From Myxococcus xanthus (lineage in GTDB: Bacteria > Myxococcota > Myxococcia > Myxococcales > Myxococcaceae): 50,597 nucleotides of DNA. The notes under the pieces are model-generated. The model was not told the origin of the DNA. It made no database searches and saw nothing but the letters and a program-made list of their open reading frames with translations. Positions 18,501 through 27,199 of this stretch are shown here, in pieces. The translations under genes were made by a program, and so were the position numbers. Numbering within the stretch: the stretch's first letter is position 1; every line of letters starts with the position of its first letter. The stretch is taken from assembly GCF_013116825.1 (NCBI RefSeq), contig NZ_JABFNS010000058.1, positions 1-50,597 on the forward strand, read 5' to 3'.

Positions 18501-20444
18501 TTCATCTCCTTCAACGACAACGAGCCGCCCGCCGCCATGGACCAGGGCCTCCTGCTCCCCGAGGACGCCTCACTCCCCTTCACCCTCCAAGGAACGGACC
18601 CCGAAGGGCTGGGGCTCTCCTATATCCTGGGGCCTGCGCCATCGCGCGGCACGCTCACGGGCACGGGCGCGGACTACCGCTACACGCCTACGCCTCACTT
18701 CCATGGCTCCGACAGCTTCACCTACCAGGTCTCGGATGGAGAGCTGCTCTCCGCGCCCGCGACCGTCTCGTTCCAGGTGACGCCCGTCAATGATGCGCCG
18801 TCGGTGCCGGAGCCGCTGGCGCCGTCGGATGGCTTCGAGTCCGAGGGCGGGCTCTCCACCTTCCGCTGGAGCGCCTCCACGGACATCGAAGGGGACGCCG
18901 TGAGCTATCACCTGGAGTTCCTCCGGGATGGCGTGGTGTCGCGGACGCACGTCGCTTCGTCGACCACGTACACGCTGCCCCTGGCGGAGGCGCTTCCCGA
19001 GGGGCGGTACTCCTGGAGAGTGCGGGCCGTGGATGCCGGGAACGCCTCGAGCGCGCCGTCCTCGGAGCGTGTCCTCATCTCCCTGCCACGCAGGAACCTG
19101 CCGCCGACCGCGAGCGGCCAGACCGCCTCCACGAACGAGGACACCGCGCTGCCCCTTCACCTCCAGGGGCAGGACCCAGAAGGACAGCCCCTCACCTTCA
19201 CGGTGACGACGCCTCCAACGAATGGCGTCCTGACAGGGCACGGGGCGGCGTTGACATACGTGCCTCGCGAGAACTTCCACGGCACCGACAGTCTTGTCTT
19301 CACGGTCTCCGACGGCGCCCAGTCATCCACACCGGCGACGGTGTCCATCCAGGTCATGTCCATCAACGACGCGCCGACCGTCCCGGGGCTGCTGGCTCCC
19401 GCGAACGGGGTGGTCCTCGTGGAGGGAGCTCGGGCTGCGCTCCAGTGGTCGCCTTCCACGGATGTCGAGGCGGACGCCGTGGACTACATCGTGGAGTTGC
19501 TCCAGGCAGGTGTCGTCATCCATCGCCATGTCATGGAGCCAGCGGCGCGTGAGCTCGTCGTCGAGGGAGGACTGGCCCCAGGTGACTGGCACTGGCGAGT
19601 GAGCGCGCGCGACGCGTGGGGGGCCGCCAGCGCCCCCTCCGTGGAACGCTCCCTCACCGTGACTCCGAAGTCCGCCTTGCCGCCCTCGGCCACGCCGCGA
19701 GCGGTGGACACTCGGGAGGAGACACGCGTCGACTTCGTGCTCGAGGGTCATGACCCCGTGGGCCGCACGCTCATGTTCAGCATCGAGTCTCTGCCGGAAC
19801 ACGGCACCCTGGGGGGCGCGAGCGAGTATCGCCACTACACTCCCACGGCGAACTTCCATGGCGAGGACCACTTCACCTTCCGCGTCTACAACGGCGAGAC
19901 CTGGTCCGAGCCCGCCACGGTGACCATCCAGGTGGCGTCCATCAACGACGTGCCTTCCGTTCCCCGGCTCCTCGCTCCCGCCGACGGAGCGGTGGTGGAA
20001 GGGGGCCTCGCCACGTTCCAGTGGGAAGCGTCCGTGGACGTCGACGGAGACCCGCTGGACTACGTGCTGGAGTTCCTCCAGGAGGGGCGCGTCGTCTGGA
20101 CCTTCGCACTTGCCGGGACCACGTCACGGGAGCTCATGGGAGAGAATGAGCGGCTCGCGGTGGGCCGCTACTCCTGGCGGGTCCGGGCGGTGGATAACCA
20201 GGGAGGCTCCAGCGACATGGCGCCCGAGCGCGCCTTCACCGTGGTGGCCCGTGTCCCGCCTCCCGATGATTCGCCTGGAGGCGCCCCCAAGGCGCCGCCA
20301 GCTTCGGGGTGTGGCTGTGGGGCCACCTCGGGGAGCACCTCGGCTCCGTTCGCCCTCGCGCTCATGGGATGGCTCGCGCGTCGCGGCGCCCGCGCTGCGC
20401 GCTTCCCGTCCTCTCTTCTCCCGAGCCGGAGGAGAGCGACGTGA
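15507..20444 (+). CDS. Giant surface protein: 14 propeller-like repeats, three Ig-like modules, MYXO-CTERM tail
   Basis: The 1645-residue product starts with an export signal; a Cys follows the hydrophobic run ('LGC'), but the lipobox is not canonical. Residues about 269-985 hold 14 degenerate repeats of roughly 51 residues, each with a core like 'ASNGTDYLVVW' followed by 'GARVTSAGVVLDP'. Residues about 1000-1580 form three tandem modules, each a cadherin-like/Big_9 domain ('EDTALPLHLQGQDPEGQPL', 'FHGTDSLVFTVSDG', 'VND(A/V)P') followed by an FN3-like domain ('YSWRVRAVD'). The C-terminus has Gly-Cys-Gly-Cys-Gly (about 1601-1605), a hydrophobic segment and Arg clusters, the MYXO-CTERM sorting signal cut by a myxosortase. 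The ATG at 15507 is the nearest to the signal peptide; no clear ribosome binding site supports it. Likely role: surface adhesion. Confidence 0.85.
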   Translation: MTTSPPRPAPSRYPCLCLSLVLLTWLGCRSQPPPAEPLATSTSTTVTAPFDVAAVMRQVHFAYRPSGEEWSGGHSTYDVRASGEGLALTPVLAREGAPKGEPLRLGQARLQRGGVRLTTGKTQGSVDAEGRLLLEREGLSEHLSNAEDGVTQSWRLDRAPPGDGDLRLDIPVSGLSFAGSTADGLHFATARSALGFRYGHAAWVDGEGRRTELPSGYANDTIGVTVPEVLLKSSAFPITLSVVITPEQGVDLPIQGPTWGNWMHDVAVGSNGTDYLVVWFDLRDGTAPNLFGARVSSTGVVLDPAGISISSERGDRLSATVASNGADYLVVWTSTEYVENELREDIRAARVTSGGHVEDTPSILLSPDNHAERRPSVASVGPDYLVVWERWRYGAAERSIVATRVTSAGQRLAPVTLNLSDPERDHLTPSVASNGVEYLVAWLELRTTGEQALLGVRVSPQGEVVPESRRVIAGNPQGLPASPAVASNGSGFLVAWVDRQEGDARGSYCARLSSAGDVLDTAGLRISSQLPTSFDAELRVAGNDVNYLVVWEQADGIHGVIVPPEGMLGPQRVLSANTSLLRHDTPDVASNGTDFFAVWETWNVTTDFLSSTIQGTRVTGAGTVVDAPSPLLVTAASNTQSAPAVATNGTTYLVVWNDFRGGASDIIGARVSLAGELLDPQGIAIAAADFDQRTPSIASNGLDYLVLWNTRDPNVSTRSVIKGALVAGAGQVLSPTPLSFPSGAWYVAGSAAVASNGTDYLVVWESYDLGSSAVLGVRVTREGVVLDSPFLVLARAREHAWPAVTFNGEHYFVAWLNKRTLTPGEWDVHGVRVTSAGVVVDPPGRRLAAIPAEPSDLRLASNGKDALVVWRAGNAVRAARVTHEGTSLDPFGILVAQSPRGLTSARVASLGTEYLVVWRDFRNESPDTPTYRSKGDIYGARVTGAGLVREPAGIAISVSASVESMPAIVSSPLRRSAFVVYTRYDDSPSFMSQRVRGRFISFNDNEPPAAMDQGLLLPEDASLPFTLQGTDPEGLGLSYILGPAPSRGTLTGTGADYRYTPTPHFHGSDSFTYQVSDGELLSAPATVSFQVTPVNDAPSVPEPLAPSDGFESEGGLSTFRWSASTDIEGDAVSYHLEFLRDGVVSRTHVASSTTYTLPLAEALPEGRYSWRVRAVDAGNASSAPSSERVLISLPRRNLPPTASGQTASTNEDTALPLHLQGQDPEGQPLTFTVTTPPTNGVLTGHGAALTYVPRENFHGTDSLVFTVSDGAQSSTPATVSIQVMSINDAPTVPGLLAPANGVVLVEGARAALQWSPSTDVEADAVDYIVELLQAGVVIHRHVMEPAARELVVEGGLAPGDWHWRVSARDAWGAASAPSVERSLTVTPKSALPPSATPRAVDTREETRVDFVLEGHDPVGRTLMFSIESLPEHGTLGGASEYRHYTPTANFHGEDHFTFRVYNGETWSEPATVTIQVASINDVPSVPRLLAPADGAVVEGGLATFQWEASVDVDGDPLDYVLEFLQEGRVVWTFALAGTTSRELMGENERLAVGRYSWRVRAVDNQGGSSDMAPERAFTVVARVPPPDDSPGGAPKAPPASGCGCGATSGSTSAPFALALMGWLARRGARAARFPSSLLPSRRRAT

Positions 20445-20833
20445 CGGGTTGAACGCGGAGGCGCGCGAGCCGCCTGGGCCCCGCCGCTAGCGGGACGCGG
20501 AGCGAGCCTGGCCCTCTCCCGGTCCACCAGCGCGCTCTCGGTGCGTCGCATACGATGTGCTTCGCGCCCGCGGAAGTGGGGCTGCAGCCAAGCCCCAACC
20601 TCCTCCATCTCCGTCCCGAGCCTGAGGCTGCTTCCGAACTCCAACTGCATGACCAAGTGGCGCACCAATCCCACGCGCGGGAATGAGACGCTCCGGCAAC
20701 TGCTGGGCCGTATGACTCACCTCCAGAACAACAGGGCCTCGCAAGACATTGCTGCGCGCCGCCGTCACGCGACGCGCAGCCACTTTGGGTACACGCCTAC
20801 CCCAGCCGCCTGCCTTCACAATGAACTTCCAGC
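20445..20833. other. Intergenic stretch without a recognisable gene
   Basis: About 390 bases between the giant surface protein and the DUF1993 gene. Open frames on both strands overlap; one minus-strand frame has a protein-like block ('GLVRHLVMQLEF', 'MEEVGAWLQPHF') but no start signal and no family I recognise. It may be a decayed gene fragment. Confidence 0.35.
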
Positions 20834-21358
20834 TTAGGCTGTTCTGGTGCGCAGCCGGCCTTCGTAATCACGCTTGCCGAGCGGTACCCCGCGCGAGCGG
20901 AGGATGTCGTAGGCAGTGACGGCGTGGAAATGGAAGTTCGGCAGGGAAAACGAGAGAATGAACGTCTCCGACGTGAAGGCGAGCCTCCGCGGCCCGATCT
21001 GAAGGTCCAGGCTCTTGCCCGCGCATTGGTCGACCTCGTCGGGCGTGAACGCCTCCAGCGCCACTTCCGCTTTGCCGATCATCGCCTGCAGGTCGGCGAA
21101 AGGGACCGGTCCGACCAAGGCCGGAGGGGCGAACACACCGGTCTTAAGGGCTTCCACCCCCCACACGGAATGGTGCCATGTGGCTTCGACCTGAAAGTGG
21201 AAGGGCGCCATGTCGTCGAAAAGGCGCGCGTGCACGAAGTCGTCGGGATCAACACCCGTCTCCGCGCAGTGCCTGGCCGCACGGTCGAGAAAGCCTGCGA
21301 CGGCCCTCACGGTCTGCAGGAAGGTGGGCACGCTGAGGTCGTAGAGTGATGTCGCCAT
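20834..21358 (-). CDS. DUF1993 family protein
   Basis: The 174-residue protein matches the DUF1993 family: N-terminal 'LYDLSVPTFLQTVRAVAGFLDRA', a central 'DDMAPFHFQVE' with a downstream His, and the C-terminal motif 'LPNFHFHAVTAYDILRSRGVPLGKRDY', given here in short blocks. The family adopts a four-helix DinB-like bundle with conserved histidines and has no established activity. The ATG at 21358 starts the conserved region directly. Length is normal for the family, and there is no signal peptide, so it is cytoplasmic. Neighbours are unrelated; the gene diverges from the protease remnant at 21404. Confidence 0.88.
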   Translation of the reverse strand: MATSLYDLSVPTFLQTVRAVAGFLDRAARHCAETGVDPDDFVHARLFDDMAPFHFQVEATWHHSVWGVEALKTGVFAPPALVGPVPFADLQAMIGKAEVALEAFTPDEVDQCAGKSLDLQIGPRRLAFTSETFILSFSLPNFHFHAVTAYDILRSRGVPLGKRDYEGRLRTRTA

Positions 21359-21403
21359 CGGCTTTCCCTCGCATCATGGCGCTCGCGTTTCCGCCTTGCC
21401 AGC

Positions 21404-22000
21404 ATGCGCCCGAACGACCACGACAGCAAGAACCGGGCGTTCGAAGCCGTCCGTGGCTTGACTCGGAGCGCAGGCATCGTCCCGAACTCCGCGTACGCCG
21501 CCAACGCCACGCAGATGTCTGCCCTTGACCGGGCGGCCGCCAACTTCAACGCGCTGGGACGCTCGTTCACCATGCAGCGCGGCGGCACCGGCTGCAGCGC
21601 GACCATCTCCGCGCCCACCACGTCCGGCGCTGGCGGCTCGGCGGGCTTCCCCTCCGGCGGCCGTCCCTACGGCATCATCCACATCGGCACCGACACCACC
21701 ACCTACGGCGTGGCCCTGGTCGAGCACGTCGTGACCCACGAGTTGGGCCACGCCGTGGGCCTGCGTCACTCTGACGACTACGACCACGCCATCAGCTGCG
21801 GCGGCGCGACCACCAACGAGGGCACCGCTGGCGCGGGGGCCATCCCCATCCCGGGCACGCAGACCACTGCCACAGTGGGCGGCACCATCATGAACACCTG
21901 CTTCCCGTCGAGCACGACGGGGGAGTTCACGAAGAGCGATGTCGCGGCATTGAGCGCTCTGTCCTTTGGAGCGCTGCCTGCCCCCTGGCTATCGATGACC
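21404..22000 (+). pseudogene. Truncated M57-type 'HEIGH' metalloprotease
   Basis: The frame encodes the catalytic region of a myxobacterial dual-action (peptidase M57) protease. Zinc site 'HVVTHELGHAVGLRHSD' has the full H-E-x2-H-x2-G-x2-H, and flanking blocks such as 'GGSAGFPSGGRPYGIIHIG' and 'TTNEGTAGAGAIPIPGT' are typical. Family members normally have a lipoprotein or signal peptide and about 130 more residues before this point; here the frame starts within the domain ('MRPNDHDSKNRAFEA'). After 'KSDVAALSAL' the frame loses similarity and runs on to a stop at 22210 through Arg-rich nonsense, suggesting a frameshift near the end. I treat it as a decayed copy, though an intracellular product cannot be excluded. 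Confidence 0.65.
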
Positions 22001-22146
22001 GGACCCCGACGACGACGACTTGCCGCGGTACCAATGCATGGGGACGAGGCTGCACAGTCCACACATGAACGGCACGCGTGTCGGGCGGGTGAACGCACGG
22101 CTGCGCGTTGTTGGGCCCACGCAGCGAGTGTGAGAGACTTTGACCC

Positions 22147-24303
22147 ATGGCGGACACGCTCGAGCCAGACGCGACCGTTTCCGAGGGGCTGGACCGCCGT
22201 CGATTCCTGACGTGGGTCATGGCCTCTCCCACGTTGATGATTGCCGCCCGGCTGGGGCTCGACGTGCCCGAGGCCGAGGCGGCGGAGCCCCCGGAAGGGG
22301 CGACAACGGCGCTGAGCCTCTACCTCGCCGTCCAGACCGATGGGCGCGTCGTCACCACCCTGCCTCGCACGGAGATGGGCCAGGGCATCACCACGGCCGT
22401 GGCCATGCTCGTCGCCGAGGAACTCGACACGGCGCTCGACCAGGTCGATGTGCGCAGCGCCGGCGCGGACGCCCGCTGGGCCATCCAGCTCACCGGCCTG
22501 TCGTCGACGATGCGCTTCCTCACGGGCCCCCTGCGCGCCGCAGCGGCGGAGGCCCGGGCACGGCTGGTCACTGCCGCGGCGCTGCGCTGGCGCGTCCTGG
22601 CCCACACCCTCGCCACCTCGCACGGCGTGGTGAGCGCCCCCGACGGGCGGCGGGCCGGCTATGGCGAGCTGGCGGAGGACGCCGCTCGCGTGCTGCTCCC
22701 CGCGGTCTCCAGCCAGCCCAGGCCCGTGAGCCGGTTCAAGCTGGTGGGCCAGCCCACCGGACGCATCGACGCGAGGGACATCGTCACGGGCGCCACGCGC
22801 TATGCCCTGGACCTGGACATCCCCGAGGCACTGCCGACGGTGGTGGCCCGGCCCCCAACGCTGCGCGGCACCGTCCAGTTCGTCGACGATGCCTCGGCGC
22901 GGACGATGCCCGGCGTGGTGGCGGTGGTTCCGCTGGGCACCGGCGTGGCGGTGGTGGCCCGGACCTTCGGACAGGCGCTCGCGGCGCGCGCGGCGCTGCG
23001 CATCACCTGGACGCCCGGCCCCGCCAGCGCGCTGTCGGACGCGGACATCCGGACCCGCCTGCGCGACGGCATCGGCCCAAGGCCCCTGCCGCCGCTGTTC
23101 ACCACACGGACGATTGAGGGGCGCTTCGACTTCCCCTACCTGGCGCACGCGACCATGGAGACGCAGAGCTGCCTGGCCCGCGTGCAAGCTGGACAAGCCG
23201 AGGTCTGGCTGGGGGCGCAGGACCCCAAATACGCGCAGCGCGAGGTGGCCCGGGCGCTCGGCTGGGAGCTCACGCCGTGGCGAGTGACGGTGCACACCAT
23301 CCGGGCCGGTGGCGGCTTCGGCCGCAGGTTCTTCACAGAGGCCGCGGTGGAGGCCGCGCTCGTCTCACGGGCAATCGGCAGACCGGTGAAGTTGATGTGG
23401 AGCCGGGACGATGACATGCGCCACGGCCACTTCCGCCCCGCCAGCCACCACCGCATCCTCGCCTATCTGGGCCCGGGCGGGCGCGTCCTGGGCTGGCATC
23501 ACCGCGCCGCCATTCCCACCGTGGAGCTCCCCCACGGCTTCGGTGATGCCCTCACCGCGCTGGCCGGCGAGGTCCTGCCCAAGGTCACCAGCGCGGTCTT
23601 CTTCGCGCTCTCCCAGAAGCTCCCATACGGCTTCGGCTGGGTGAGCCAGGAGCTGCGCGACGTGGCGATTCCGATTCCCACCGCGTCCTTCCGCTCGGTG
23701 TTCACCAGCCAGGTGGGCGTGTCCAACGAGGTCTTCGTCGACGAACTGGCCCGCGAGCTCCAGGTGGACCCCGTCGCGCTGCGACGGGAGCGGCTCACTT
23801 CGAACCGCCTCAAGGCGGTGCTGGACAAGGTCGCCACGGAGGGACAGTGGGGCCGCAGCCTGCCACCCGGTGTCGCCCAGGGTGTCGCCGTCCTCGAGGA
23901 GTGGGACAGCGCCATCGCCCATCTCGTCGAAGTGGACGTCACCGGAGGGACGCCTCGGGTACTGCGCATCGTCATCGCCGCGGATGTCGGCCTGCCCATC
24001 AACCCCAAGGGTATCGAGGCCCAACTCCAGGGCGCGGCGGTGGACGCGATGTCCACCACGCTGAGCGCGGGAGTCCACATCGACGCGGGCGCGGTGCGCG
24101 AGGGCAGCTTCGCGGACTATCGCTGGATGCGGATGAAGCACGTCCCGTCCGACATCCAGGTGCACCTGGTCCGCTCGGATGACCGGGTGGGCGGCGTGGG
24201 CGAGCTCGGCTATCCCAGCGCTGCGGCGGCCCTGACCAACGCCATTGCCCGGGCGCGAGGCTCGATGCCCACCCGCTTTCCCATCCTCGACGAGGGAGTC
24301 TGA
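22147..24303 (+). CDS. Molybdopterin-binding subunit of a xanthine-dehydrogenase-family hydroxylase (IorB type)
   Basis: The 718-residue protein belongs to the single-chain molybdenum subunits typified by isoquinoline 1-oxidoreductase beta and membrane-bound aldehyde dehydrogenases. It starts with a Tat signal (Arg17-Arg-Arg-Phe-Leu, then a hydrophobic stretch), so it is exported folded with its cofactor. Blocks typical of the family include '[19 protein letters not shown]', '[17 protein letters not shown]', '[11 protein letters not shown]' and, near the C-terminus, '[19 protein letters not shown]', which carries the catalytic Glu. It uses molybdopterin cytosine dinucleotide and oxidises an N-heterocycle or aldehyde; the substrate cannot be told. 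It is followed 2 nt later by the Fe-S subunit. The usual cytochrome c partner and XdhC-type chaperone are not adjacent. Confidence 0.9.
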   Translation: MADTLEPDATVSEGLDRRRFLTWVMASPTLMIAARLGLDVPEAEAAEPPEGATTALSLYLAVQTDGRVVTTLPRTEMGQGITTAVAMLVAEELDTALDQVDVRSAGADARWAIQLTGLSSTMRFLTGPLRAAAAEARARLVTAAALRWRVLAHTLATSHGVVSAPDGRRAGYGELAEDAARVLLPAVSSQPRPVSRFKLVGQPTGRIDARDIVTGATRYALDLDIPEALPTVVARPPTLRGTVQFVDDASARTMPGVVAVVPLGTGVAVVARTFGQALAARAALRITWTPGPASALSDADIRTRLRDGIGPRPLPPLFTTRTIEGRFDFPYLAHATMETQSCLARVQAGQAEVWLGAQDPKYAQREVARALGWELTPWRVTVHTIRAGGGFGRRFFTEAAVEAALVSRAIGRPVKLMWSRDDDMRHGHFRPASHHRILAYLGPGGRVLGWHHRAAIPTVELPHGFGDALTALAGEVLPKVTSAVFFALSQKLPYGFGWVSQELRDVAIPIPTASFRSVFTSQVGVSNEVFVDELARELQVDPVALRRERLTSNRLKAVLDKVATEGQWGRSLPPGVAQGVAVLEEWDSAIAHLVEVDVTGGTPRVLRIVIAADVGLPINPKGIEAQLQGAAVDAMSTTLSAGVHIDAGAVREGSFADYRWMRMKHVPSDIQVHLVRSDDRVGGVGELGYPSAAAALTNAIARARGSMPTRFPILDEGV

Positions 24304-24305
24304 GC

Positions 24306-24785
24306 ATGGCGGCCCATCAGTTCATCCTCAATGGCCAGACGGTGTCGGTGGAGGCGCCCGAGGACCTGTCGCTGCTGTGGGTGCTGCGCGACGTGCTGGG
24401 CGTGACGGGCCCGAAGTACGGCTGCGGCGTGGGCGTGTGCGGCGCGTGCACCAGCCACCTGGACGGCGAGGCCTTCCGCCCCTGCATCCACCCGGTGGGT
24501 GGGCTGTCTGGCCGCGAGGTGGTCACCATCGAGGGGCTGGGCGCCCAGGGACTGCATCCCGTGCAACAGGCGTGGGTGGACGAGGACGTGGCCCAGTGCG
24601 GCTTCTGCCAGCCGGGGCAGATCATGGCCGCCGTGGCGCTGCTCAAGAAGAACGCCCAGCCCACTGACGCGGACATCGACGCGGCGATGAGCGACAACGT
24701 CTGCCGCTGTGGAACCTATGTCCGCATCCGCGCCGCCATCAAGCGCGCCGCCCTGCTGCTGCGAAGCGGCGCGGGCGGCGGGTGA
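24306..24785 (+). CDS. (2Fe-2S) subunit of the molybdenum hydroxylase (IorA type)
   Basis: The 159-residue protein has the two iron-sulfur domains of the small subunit. The plant-type ferredoxin cluster is bound by Cys40, Cys45, Cys48 and Cys60 ('[10 protein letters not shown]'). The second, helical cluster site has Cys98-x2-Cys101 and Cys133-x-Cys135 ('QCGFCQPGQ' and 'CRCG'). It passes electrons from the molybdenum centre to an external acceptor. It has no export signal and should be carried through the Tat system bound to its Tat-bearing partner, encoded 2 nt upstream. Length is normal for IorA. Confidence 0.93.
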   Translation: MAAHQFILNGQTVSVEAPEDLSLLWVLRDVLGVTGPKYGCGVGVCGACTSHLDGEAFRPCIHPVGGLSGREVVTIEGLGAQGLHPVQQAWVDEDVAQCGFCQPGQIMAAVALLKKNAQPTDADIDAAMSDNVCRCGTYVRIRAAIKRAALLLRSGAGGG

Positions 24786-24926
24786 TGCCGAGGAGGCCAG
24801 GGCGCCCATACGCATGAGCCCCTCCGAGAAGCCATGCGAGAGGCGCTCTCGACGGTGAGGCCGCACGGCGCTGCGGCTGGGTCCGCGGACTGCGGCGGGC
24901 CCGCCTCAATCGCGATGCACGCCGTG

Positions 24927-26996
24927 TCAGATATTGATGCGGGAGCTGACGGTGCGGATGTCCATCCCCAACGCGGAGAACTCGGCGGCGTGGGCGCGCA
25001 GGCACTCCACGAAGCGGGGATGCACGTCCGCCTCCTCGTTCGCCAGCAGGAAGCCGTAGCTCGTCTTCGAGAGCATCCACGAAATCCACAGCATCTCCGT
25101 GGCCTCCTCCGGAGGCGGCGCGACGTCATGGTCCGCCTCCGTCGACAGCGCGCCGGCCTTGCCCCAGCGCAGGCCCAGGCACGCATAGAGCACCTCGCCC
25201 GCGTCGTCCCACTGGAGGTTGTTGGCCCAGGCATGGCGGAAGGTCGCGAAGTAGATGACGTACCGGCACAACTGCTTGAGCGCCTCCATCTCTCCCGGCT
25301 GGGGCGCGTCCGTCCAGGTCACCGCGCTGACGGCCTTGGCGTGGGTCGCGGCGACCTTCGCGTCCAGGTCCATGCGCTCGGAGCGCACGAACCACGGCGC
25401 CGCCCTTCCCGGCACCGTCGCGCGCAGGTAGCGGCACACGAATGCGGGCGCCGAGTGCGCCACCAGGTCGTCCGAGAAGCGCCGCACCTCGCTCCACTGC
25501 GCCTCCAACGCCGCGCCGTGCTCCGCGAAGAAGGCATCCACGTGCTCCCCGACCAGCCTCCAGAACAGGCCCGCCGCGCGTGCGTAGCGGTGTGACTCGC
25601 AGATGGGCGGCGCGGGCGCGAAGCCCTTCCAGTCGTAGCTGCCCATCAGGTGCAACAGCCGCGTCTCCACGCTGCGCTCGGTGAGCGCGCTGGCGCGGGT
25701 GATGTAGCCGGTGGGGCCCACAAGGAAGCCGTTGGCGGAGTGGTTGATGAGGACCACCTCCCGCAGGTGCGGCATGAGCAGCCAGCGCAGCGGACTGCGG
25801 CGCAGATTGCGGTGCGCGGCGATGGCGTACTGCTCCACGTTGAAGTGGCACTGCCCCAGGTGGTTGCCCAGCTCCGTCTCCAGCGTCGCGCTCACCCGCG
25901 CCATCCGCTTGGCGGCCTCCCAGGCCTCGCCGTCCGCGGGCGTGTAGCTCCGCCGCGTCACGGGAGAGCCCGGCGCCGTCGCGCCCGGCTCGCGCATGCC
26001 CAGGATGATGCGCACCGGCAACAGCCGCCCCTCCACCAGCCGCAGCCGCACGTCCACGTCCGGCAGGCAGTGGACGCCGTCCTGCTCGTAGGCGTTCCAC
26101 GGGAAGTAGAGCCGGAACGCCTCTGGGTCTCCGGGGGCCTCCGGGTCTCCATCCATGAGGGTGGAGAACATGCCGTTGAGCAGCCGCTCTCCGAAGAAGG
26201 CGTCGGTGCGTGTGGAGCCCGGCGACTCGCGCTCCATCCGCACCGTCATCGCCTCCGGATAGTCCGCCTGAATCCTGTCCAGGCTCGGCGCCTGCCCCAG
26301 CCGCCCCTGGAGCAGGTGGCGGCGCTTGACGAGCTCGATGGGCGCCACCGCCTTCAGCATCGCCAGCGCGCGCCCCGGCGCGTAGGCCGTGGGCGGAGTC
26401 CCCTCCTCCGTGACGAGCAACCGGGCCAGCGGCGTCGTGGGGTCGTACTCCCAGTAAGGCAGCCGCAGCGTACCGAAGTCGTGGTGGAGCCCACCATGGT
26501 CATCCGGCCCCTTCTCAGAGCCGATGCGGCGCCATGCCTCCACCACCCGCCCATCCGGGCGGAAGCTGTGCTGGGGCTCGAAGAAGCGCACCTCCAGGTC
26601 GGGCAGGTCATTCACGCCCGCGTCGGCCGGGTCATAGCGGATGGAGAAGCACCCATCCGAGTCCGTGAAGCCCTCTCCCAGGAAGTCATCCGGCGTGCCG
26701 AAGTCCCGGTCCCACAGCTCCACCTTGATGTGATGCAGGGGAATGGGGCCCTGGGGTCCGTCCTGCTCGAAGACCAGCCGCCCGACCGCGACGGCTGGCA
26801 GCGTGCTGGGCTCCCTCGCGGGACGGACAGCCCGGACGCGCGGTGCGAGCTCGCGGCTGATGGCCAGACGCTCCTCGAGCGCGAGCCCCGAGTACCACCG
26901 GGACAGCTCCTCCGCGTCGAGCACCTCGTTGCTTCCGCTCTCGCGTCCTTTACCCCCGAGAGAGCCCATCCATCGGCGCAGCCCTGCGAACATCAT
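24927..26996 (-). CDS. Lipoxygenase with transthyretin/C2-like N-terminal domain
   Basis: The product (689 residues from the ATG at 26996) has the iron ligand set of lipoxygenases: His379-x4-His384 in 'NHLGQCHFNVEQYAIAAHRNL', His588-x3-Asn592 in 'FRHAWANNL', and a C-terminal Ile689. It should add O2 to a 1,4-diene fatty acid. Unlike the neighbouring lipoxygenase it has no PLAT domain; residues about 65-180 look like a beta-sandwich of transthyretin or intradiol-dioxygenase type ('HHIKVELWDRD', 'GFTDSDGCFSIRYD'). The frame is open to a GTG at 27074, so the start is uncertain; the ATG pair at 26993-26996 follows a purine-rich stretch. It diverges from the PLAT lipoxygenase gene, and the roughly 200 bases between probably hold both promoters. 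Confidence 0.88.
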   Translation of the reverse strand: MMFAGLRRWMGSLGGKGRESGSNEVLDAEELSRWYSGLALEERLAISRELAPRVRAVRPAREPSTLPAVAVGRLVFEQDGPQGPIPLHHIKVELWDRDFGTPDDFLGEGFTDSDGCFSIRYDPADAGVNDLPDLEVRFFEPQHSFRPDGRVVEAWRRIGSEKGPDDHGGLHHDFGTLRLPYWEYDPTTPLARLLVTEEGTPPTAYAPGRALAMLKAVAPIELVKRRHLLQGRLGQAPSLDRIQADYPEAMTVRMERESPGSTRTDAFFGERLLNGMFSTLMDGDPEAPGDPEAFRLYFPWNAYEQDGVHCLPDVDVRLRLVEGRLLPVRIILGMREPGATAPGSPVTRRSYTPADGEAWEAAKRMARVSATLETELGNHLGQCHFNVEQYAIAAHRNLRRSPLRWLLMPHLREVVLINHSANGFLVGPTGYITRASALTERSVETRLLHLMGSYDWKGFAPAPPICESHRYARAAGLFWRLVGEHVDAFFAEHGAALEAQWSEVRRFSDDLVAHSAPAFVCRYLRATVPGRAAPWFVRSERMDLDAKVAATHAKAVSAVTWTDAPQPGEMEALKQLCRYVIYFATFRHAWANNLQWDDAGEVLYACLGLRWGKAGALSTEADHDVAPPPEEATEMLWISWMLSKTSYGFLLANEEADVHPRFVECLRAHAAEFSALGMDIRTVSSRINI

Positions 26997-27199
26997 CCCC
27001 GTCCCCATGCCGCGGGCGCGCCCGTCCCAACGTCTGTCATCAGCCCCACCTCTCCGGGTCACACGCGCGCTCACGTCAGACGCGAGTTCAATGCGTTCCT
27101 GCGCTGAGCGACGCCGGCTTCATTCCCTGGGGAGGATACCATGGCTTGAGGTCCTACTTTTCTCGTTCTACGGTCTGCGCCCGCTACACAGAGGGTTCC
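26997..27199. promoter_or_regulatory. Divergent intergenic region between two lipoxygenase genes
   Basis: About 200 bases separate the divergent lipoxygenase genes and are the only place for promoters of both the minus-strand gene and the plus-strand lipoxygenase-P450-desaturase set. A GAGG about 6 nt before the plus-strand ATG at 27200 is a clear ribosome binding site. No certain promoter boxes could be read. Confidence 0.4.

Noticed and set aside
20541..20837. 98-codon plus-strand frame
   Set aside because: No ribosome binding site, no recognisable sequence, and overlapping frames are open on both strands.
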